Source: Allium sativum
Lineage: Eukaryota > Streptophyta > Magnoliopsida > Asparagales > Amaryllidaceae
Direction: 5' to 3'
NCBI GenBank assembly: GCA_030737875.1
Contig: CM060915.1
Location: 567,222,577-567,286,576 of the forward strand
Length of the DNA stretch: 64,000 nucleotides
The notes beneath the pieces are model-generated. The model was not told the DNA's origin, searched no databases, and worked only from the letters and a program-made list of their open reading frames with translations. A program made the translations under genes and the position numbers. Positions 58,131 through 64,000 of this stretch are shown here, piece by piece; the first letter of the stretch is position 1; each line of letters begins with the position of its first letter.

Positions 58131-58176
58131 TCATAAGGGAAAAACCCGTTTCGTGTTATACGGTGTGGTCTTATGA
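58131..58176 (+). other. Conserved multi-stem block (E)
   Basis: Outer arms TCATAAG and CTTATGA, with ACCCGTTTCGTG and TACGGTGTGGT inside. It is the reverse complement, at the matching position, of the blocks in F and G, as expected for the opposite orientation. Confidence 0.55.
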
Positions 58177-58220
58177 GATATCATTTAGTTTCTGAACTGT
58201 TTAAAACTGTTTACTCATAC

Positions 58221-58234
58221 CAGTCCCATGACTG
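58221..58234 (+). other. Conserved LTR hairpin CAGTC/GACTG (E)
   Basis: 5-bp stem with a CCAT loop, 381 nt from the LTR 3' end. Confidence 0.6.
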
Positions 58235-59782
58235 ACCCGGAGTTTATTTGTTTTGTTCTACCTAAACTCTTGGGTGCCTAAATTTGTACGGGCAGTCAAG
58301 TAGTTCAGGATTTTACATATCTATCTAAAGGAGCTTGGAGCAGGAGGCTTCAGCGTTAGTTATATAGAGTTTTGTTCCACTGTGTTGTAAGTGTTGTATT
58401 CTGATAAGTGTATGTTATACAGTTGAGATTTTGTATTTCAAAAGTTATAATATATTATATTTTGTTCCGCTACGATGTGAGATTCTGTGTTGTTATTTCT
58501 GTTCTTCTTTTATCACTTTCTTCTAAAAAAAAATGTTTCGTGTTTTCGTGTTATTTGGGTTGGACGTATGATGTATATAGTCAACTCTGATGTTGCGGAA
58601 ATTTGGGTCATTACAGAGTATTTCCTTAAGAATCATGTACATTGATTTTTACAAATATACCAAGTTTGGTGGCAGAAAAATTCTCTTGCTTAACACCCAA
58701 AGTGTATTTGTGGAGGTCAATTAGTGATTTGACGGATCTGACGATGTGACATTCGAAGATGTGCTGATTATTGAGATAGACGTGACCTCAAGCCTCATTA
58801 ACCGGGAATGGCACAAAATCTTTTAGGTAGCATGGCTATGTGGGTCGCACCCATTAAAAGGATATATCATTATCTGATCTGGAGAAATCAAATGCCTTCG
58901 ATTGTTCCTTTTATTTTACATGTATGCTATCGGTTCGGTTGGCTGGCCCCTAACCGTGGTAATCATATATTCGGTACTCTCAAGTGAAATGAGGGGCCGG
59001 TCATGTGTGAGCCGGGTTGCAAGACGTTCTTGTTGAACCCCAATGTATTCATCTCCGGAGGTACATTGTCGGAAGGTGGTCCCATACCTTGCCAGGAAAT
59101 CCATTCTCTAGTAAGATTTGCGTTTTTGATTGTATATTGTATATGTAGAGCGTGAGATGCAAGCATTCTGCTAGATTATAATTTATTTGTGCTTTGATAG
59201 ACACTATTATAATATCAGAGAAGATATTGATTTCAAAAATGTTTTGGGTTATAGTAAGGTGAAAACCGTCCGTGTTTATGTGTGGGCTGGTCTTGCTATT
59301 ATCCTTTTCTTTCAAAAAGGATTTTTCAAAGTTAAACAAGTTGTTTGTGCTGTGAATTTATCACTGAAAGTGTAACGACCCGGATTTTGAGCGACTTTGG
59401 TTATCGACATAAACTCGATGTCGATAACCAAAACACCGAAAAATACCGGTAATTAATGAAAGAAATTAGAGGGTGAGGAAAGATAAGATAGAAAATTAGA
59501 ATATAAGAAGAAGAAGAACACAACGTCAGAGTAACACGAATCTCACAGTGGAACGAATAAATATATTTCATAACATAACTTTGAAATACAAATCTGTACT
59601 TGAATATACATATCATTATCAAAGTACAAAACTTACAACACAGCGGAAATAACTATAGCTATATGATCTTGAAGCCTCCTGCTCCAGCTCTTCAAGTGTA
59701 TCTGTAAAATCCCGACTACTTGACTGCCCGTACAAATTTAGGCACCCAAGAGTTTAGGGAAACAAACAAATAAACTCCGGGT

Positions 59783-59796
59783 CAGTCATGGGACTG
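59783..59796 (-). other. Conserved LTR hairpin CAGTC/GACTG (F)
   Basis: 5-bp stem with an ATGG loop, 412 nt from the LTR 3' end. Confidence 0.6.
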
Positions 59797-59841
59797 GTAT
59801 GATTAAAACAGTTTAAAACAGTTCAAGCAGATAGTCGATAT

Positions 59842-59887
59842 CTCATAAGACCACGCCGTATAACGGAACGGGTTTTTCCCTTATGAG
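59842..59887 (-). other. Conserved multi-stem block (F)
   Basis: Outer arms CTCATAAG and CTTATGAG (perfect, 8 bp), inner CCGT/ACGG with an ATA loop, and ACC against GGGT. It is the clearest copy of the block. Confidence 0.6.
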
Positions 59888-60990
59888 AATCCAAATATCT
59901 TTATATCAAACACCTTTCGATATTATAATAATGTCTATCAACACAATATAATAATCATCTAGCAGAAACGCTTTCATCTCACGTTCTACATATATAGTAT
60001 ACAATCAAAACTGCAAGCACATATTGGGTAATGGATTTCCAACTATGACAAGATATGGAACCACCTTTCGCTAGTGTATCTCTAGAGAGGAATACACTGG
60101 GTTCAACAAGAACATCTTGCAACCCGGCCACACATGACCGACCACTCATTTGCTTGAGTGTATCGAATGTATATCACCAACAGTTGGGATCAGCAACCGT
60201 TTCCCGAATGGGACAGCATCAACAATAGATTTTTAGAAATAAATGAAACTCTAGATCAGGTGATTATACACCCTAATAGGTGCGACCTACATAACCATGC
60301 TGCCTGCCTGATTTCTGTCTTTTACCAGTTGATGAGGCTAGAAGCTACGCTTTATCATCACAACAGATTCACTTTGAATGCCACATCATCAAATCCATCC
60401 AATCACCGCTTGACGCCCTCAAAAATACATTATGTGTTAGCTAAAAGAAGTTTCCTTCTCCGCTTCCACTCTTGGTACGGTTGGAGAAATCAATATACGT
60501 GATCGTCTGGAAATACTCTGTCAGACATCCGTCCATACAAGTCATCCAGGAACAGGATGAACCGAAGGCACTATTCTGTAAACAGGATAGCCCTTGCATA
60601 ACTCCGTCTTCAATTTCTGTAACGACCCAACTTTTGAACACATCTCCAGTTGTGCCATTAATGAGAAATAAGAATAGATAGAAGATAAAACACAGAAACA
60701 TCAGAATCTCAGAGCGGAATTTTCACAAAAGATAATACTTTATATCATTACACAGCGGAATATATTACATCAGAGCATCATATGTCTAGTGGTACAACCA
60801 TCAGTAATTATACATATCATTTTGATCAACTAACAGACTTAATTATACAGTAGATAGGTAGACCAGCACACAACAAATTCTTCACTCCAGCTTCACAGGT
60901 TTCATAAATCCTGATTCACTTGTATATTCATAACAAGCGTTATGAATACCCAAGAGTTTAAGGGAAAACACACAAAAATAAACTCCGGGT

Positions 60991-61004
60991 CAGTCAGGGG
61001 ACTG
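60991..61004 (-). other. Conserved LTR hairpin CAGTC/GACTG (G)
   Basis: 5-bp stem with an AGGG loop, 373 nt from the LTR 3' end. Confidence 0.6.
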
Positions 61005-61036
61005 GTATGAGTAAACAGTTTAAAATAAATAAAAAT

Positions 61037-61087
61037 ATCTCATAAGACCACGCCGTAAATACGGAACGGGTTTTTACCATATGAGAT
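61037..61087 (-). other. Conserved multi-stem block (G)
   Basis: Outer arms ATCTCATA and TATGAGAT (perfect, 8 bp); inner CCGT/ACGG with an AAAT loop. Confidence 0.6.
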
Positions 61088-62849
61088 CAAAACTATTTGT
61101 ATACTTGAAAACAGATATTATCATAATGTCTAGGTGTTTTACAAATAGTCTAGAATCTAGAAGAATGCTTGCATCTAACATTCTCCGATATAGTATACAA
61201 ATAAAACCCGCTTGGCTCTTAGGGAAATTGGATTTCCAACCATGACGAGGTATGGGACCACCTTCTACCGATGTATCTCTAGAGGCCAATACACCTGGGT
61301 TCAACAAGAACATCTTGCAACCCGGCACTTACATGACCGACCACTCATTTCTCTTGAGTGTATCGAGTGTATATCACCGATGGTTGTGTACGGCAACCAT
61401 CCCCGAATGGGCAGAATCGATAGATTAAGAAACAAAAGGAATTTCTCTAGATAGGTGATGCTACACCCTAATGGGAGCGACCCACATAGCGATGCTGCCT
61501 GCCCGATTTTTGTCATTTCCTGGGTGTGAGGCTTGAGGCCAGACCCACGTCATCTTTTCATCATCACCGGTTCATTTCTATGAATACCACATCGTCAAAC
61601 CCGTCAAATCACAAATTGATCTCGCCAAAACCACGGGTATAATGCTAAGAGAAACGAATTCCTCTGCCACCAAACTAAGTTTTGAGAAGACCAACTTATG
61701 CGATCTGTTAGGTATACTTTGTCAGACATTCGTCCATACAAGTTGTCCTGGGACTGGACAAACCGAAGGCACTATTCAAAAGTAGTCCTTGTATATCGTC
61801 GTCTTCGATTCAACAATCTCTGACGCGCGGCGTATAATCAAATCAAAGTGAAATATTTAATTTCGGCCTCTTTGAAATGATTAACGAATATTATCTTTTT
61901 AAATTATAAATTTAACAAGATTATAATCAAATCTGCACACATAGTTATAGTCAAACCAAACAGTATATGGTTATCTGGTCAATATCTGGTATATTGATCA
62001 TCTTTTCAAAACGGCTAAATTTCAGCGTGTGCGTCGCACGTGCCCTCCTCTCTGTTTTGTTCATTATCTCTAAAAATAACTCCTTACTTTATTCTACTTT
62101 AGAAAAATATTTCTCATCATCATTTCTAAATCTGATTATTCATGAATGAATAAATCTGACGATCTATATTCTATTTTACAACCTTTACACTTCTCATAGT
62201 TTCGTCCAATCTTACTTTGATCTTGATTTATTTTTTTCTTTCCACTTTATTTACTTTTTTCTTTTCTTTTTATCATATACCGAGAAAATTCTTTTTTACT
62301 TTTAATCCGAACACGATACAATATTGTGTACAGTTCTATATACAATATAGAACTATCCATGATCTGCTCCTTGTATCCGGATGTTAAGACTATAGTTTAG
62401 ACCGACAATTCTAGCGTATGAGTTTACATACAGTTTTCCAACCTTTCTTTGAATTTAAATATTCCACTTGAAAATAAATTCAAAGTTTATATTTGACATT
62501 TATAATTCGTGTTGTAAACTTTTCGACGTCTGTCACAAATCATATCTTAATCATCATTTTTAATCGACGCCTTGGTAAACCTTAAAATATCCCGTTTGGA
62601 AATCATTCCTAACTCTTATTTTTAAATTAAATTTATACTTTAATTTAAATTCCACTTGTGTACTTTGTTTACAGTGTTTGGAAAAAACCGAAATACACAA
62701 TCCTGATTCACTTTTTAAATAAAAATTCTATTAAATAAAAATATTATTTTTATTTAAATATTTATTCACTTATATATTTAAACCTTTTATTTAAATTAAA
62801 AATCTAGTTTTAAATTAAATATATATTTAAATCTTCAATTAAACATTTT

Positions 62850-63440
62850 TTGAAACAAAGTACCATTATGGCAAAGTACCACATCCGAGAACATAGTCGC
62901 GCACTCATGAAATTGCGTCCAGCCACCATGATTTTCCCCTGGTCCAAACCACCTCCCTGGTACTACCATACACCAAAGTACCATGTCCAAAATGCTGTGC
63001 CAACCCTCCAAAAACCCAATGAAACACCGTGCCAGATCACTCCTTCTCTTTTTCTTCTACTACCCCCTACGGCTGTGCACGTGCACAACGATCCCACCAT
63101 CGGACGACGCCCCAACCACCTCCTGCGAGTCACATCCGCTGCCCCGATCATCGATGACCACCTACTCCAGCTCCAGATCTTCTCCTTCTCGAAAATCCTC
63201 CTCTTCATCATTTTAAAAAAAAAACATAATAGCAGTTTTTCATTTTACCCCACCAAAAACCCACGGCCTCCTCCCATTCCGACCATCGGACCGGCCGCCC
63301 CCACCCCCCACTGCTTCACCAGCCTCGGCCGCACCACCCAGCCAAGTCCTGGCCCACTCGAACTCACGTGGCCCCCACACGTCGCCAAAAAAAACCCTTG
63401 AACCCGACAGTAGCCAAAACCATAGAACCACCTTGTACCC
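62850..63440 (-). other. GC-rich leader-like island of element G, with long antisense open frame
   Basis: On the element's own (minus) strand this is a G-rich leader like those of A, D and E, with short Gly/Trp/Arg-rich frames. The plus strand carries the longest open frame in the window (183 codons, 62850-63401). It is antisense to the element, Pro/His-rich and without any domain, so I regard it as a composition effect. A CACGTG motif (G-box) is at about 63365. Confidence 0.4.
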
Positions 63441-64000
63441 ATCATCCCTTTATTTTAAAAATGTTTTGCTAGTTTTCCTAGCATACTAGGACCCTGATGA
63501 TGGTCCATCTCCGTCCGCAACCTCTCCGATCAACCAGATGATCGGAATTTACCCAATTCCCAATTTTCGCTTCTTCCCAAAATTTCCATGATTTAGGAAA
63601 ATAAAAATCATGATTTTTCTTTTAAAAATCATGATTCCTATCCATCATCGCATTTGTACTCTCAAAACAATGTTTTATGATGTTTGAAAATCATGTTTGA
63701 TTTTATGAACCAGAGACTATACTGTTGTTTTTCTTTTCTTTGTTTTTAAACCAACAGTAAAGTATTTTTGCAAAACTTGTTTGGTTTGAGTACTGAAATC
63801 ACTGAGTAAAGGGTTTTTAAACATAGCATTGCTACCTACATTCAATTCAGTAACATAGATTGGTCTGGACCTTTGGGTTTGTAAGATTTAAACAAGGTAA
63901 CAGGAAGACAATGACAGGCAATACACTCCTGTTGATCAACAGACTTGCCATATTTATCTCTCTCTACCTCAAAAGTGCCCCAAATCAAATTGGTGAATGA

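Larger units (their letters stand above)
53827..58615 (+). mobile_element. Element E: solo giant LTR (4789 bp)
   Basis: Perfect 11-bp inverted termini TGTAATGACCC and GGGTCATTACA, flanked by GAGTA duplications (53822-53826 and 58616-58620). The empty site is seen in D's 5' LTR at 46574-46578. No PBS, PPT or second LTR is present, so it is a solo LTR. In order it holds a TATA box (54418-54424), leader, splice-like dyad (55180-55196), hairpin (55498-55525), conserved module (57440-57500), multi-stem block (58131-58176) and CAGTC hairpin (58221-58234). Confidence 0.93.
48952..59370 (+). repeat. Element D 3' LTR, visible part, interrupted by E
   Basis: It aligns with the 5' LTR over its whole visible length: leader 50190-50820, dyad 51097-51115, hairpin 51307-51323. 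It is interrupted by E with duplication GAGTA and ends at 59370, where F begins. Near 59270-59350 it has about 80 bp (including a GGGCTGGTCTTGC segment) that the 5' LTR lacks, so the 5' LTR probably suffered a deletion there. Confidence 0.88.
41689..64000 (+). mobile_element. Element D: non-autonomous giant-LTR retrotransposon, incomplete in window
   Basis: It inserted into the Copia gag (left duplication expected AAACT, 41684-41688). The 5' LTR is 41689-47673, the internal region 47674-48951 and the 3' LTR starts at 48952. The 3' LTR holds solo LTR E and is then cut by F at 59371. By comparison with the 5' LTR about 420 bp of it remain beyond 64000, so the right duplication cannot be checked. 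The internal region has PBS and PPT but no coding domain. Spot comparison of the LTRs gives about 5% difference, older than A and B. Confidence 0.88.
59371..64000 (-). mobile_element. Element F: giant LTR on minus strand, left part only
   Basis: It starts TGTAACGACCCGGATTTTG at 59371 in D's 3' LTR (left duplication GAAAG 59366-59370; the same GAAAG is the empty site in D's 5' LTR at 47249-47253). 1.25 kb is visible before G interrupts it at 60618; the rest is beyond the window. Minus orientation follows from the CAGTC hairpin (59783-59796) lying 412 nt from this end. The block at 59842-59887 and the CATACAAG/AGGAACAGGATGAAC module near 60530 are in the same order as in A. Solo LTR or full element cannot be decided. 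Confidence 0.8.
60618..64000 (-). mobile_element. Element G: giant LTR on minus strand, left part only
   Basis: It starts TGTAACGACCCAACTTTTG at 60618 inside F (left duplication expected ATTTC 60613-60617) and runs off the window; at least 3.4 kb. The CAGTC hairpin is at 60991-61004 (373 nt from this end), the multi-stem block at 61037-61087 and the TTCGTCCATACAAG module near 61730. From about 61850 to 62850 it is AT-rich with nothing recognisable. A GC-rich leader-like island is at 62880-63430. Confidence 0.78.

Noticed and set aside
62850..63401. Longest open frame of the window (183 codons, plus strand)
   Set aside because: It is antisense to element G, falls on its GC-rich leader, is Pro/His-rich with no domain, and the comparable leaders of A and D have no similar frame.

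Overview
This window is nuclear DNA from a plant, probably a eudicot (AT-rich, plant-type LTR retrotransposons primed by initiator tRNA-Met, a CACTA transposon). I find no intact host gene. From base 2579 to base 64000 the sequence is explained by one nest of transposable elements, resolved here by target-site duplications (TSDs), primer-binding sites (PBS), polypurine tracts (PPT) and comparison of paired LTRs. Bases 1-2578 are outside the nest and mostly unresolved.

The backbone is one decayed Ty1/Copia element on the minus strand. Its 3' LTR is at 2579-3433 and its coding region is broken into three pieces: end of RNase H at 3434-3942; integrase, reverse transcriptase and RNase H at 24473-26803; gag, protease and pre-integrase at 40876-41683. 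Three insertions separate the pieces. Element A (3943-24467, minus, TSD CCCAA) has LTRs of about 6.45 kb around only 1.0 kb of internal DNA, and holds the very young element B (6095-12676, minus, TSD AACCC) in its 3' LTR. Element C (26804-40875) is a solo LTR of about 5.6 kb net. It contains a 3.7 kb CACTA transposon (26889-30621, TSD TTA) and a decayed 4.7 kb Ty3/gypsy Tat-type element with a gag remnant (32607-37336, TSD CCCAT). Element D (41689 to beyond the window, plus) has a 5985-bp LTR and 1278 bp of internal DNA. Its 3' LTR holds solo LTR E (53827-58615, TSD GAGTA) and then F (from 59371), which holds G (from 60618). F and G run off the right end.

Elements A to G are different families, hard to align over most of their length, but they look like one group. 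All end in long inverted termini of the type TGTAAYRACCC. The three with internal DNA carry no gag or pol and have a tRNA-Met PBS and a PPT. TATA boxes in A, B and E place most of each LTR downstream of the promoter, so the 5' leader RNA would be several kilobases long in A and E.

The most interesting signal is a set of small RNA-like structures shared by these families. (1) A perfect 7-bp hairpin with a GNRA-type tetraloop lies 17-18 nt upstream of the 3' LTR in A, B and D, with covarying stem bases. (2) A hairpin, usually CAGTC/GACTG, lies about 360-410 nt before the LTR 3' end in all seven families; D has a different but self-complementary stem. (3) About 60-70 nt further inside is a second multi-stem block with covarying outer stems. 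(4) A GTGAG/CTCAC dyad that doubles as a splice donor lies after the leader in A, C, D and E. These look like conserved leader or reverse-transcription signals of non-autonomous giant-LTR elements; that reading is inference.
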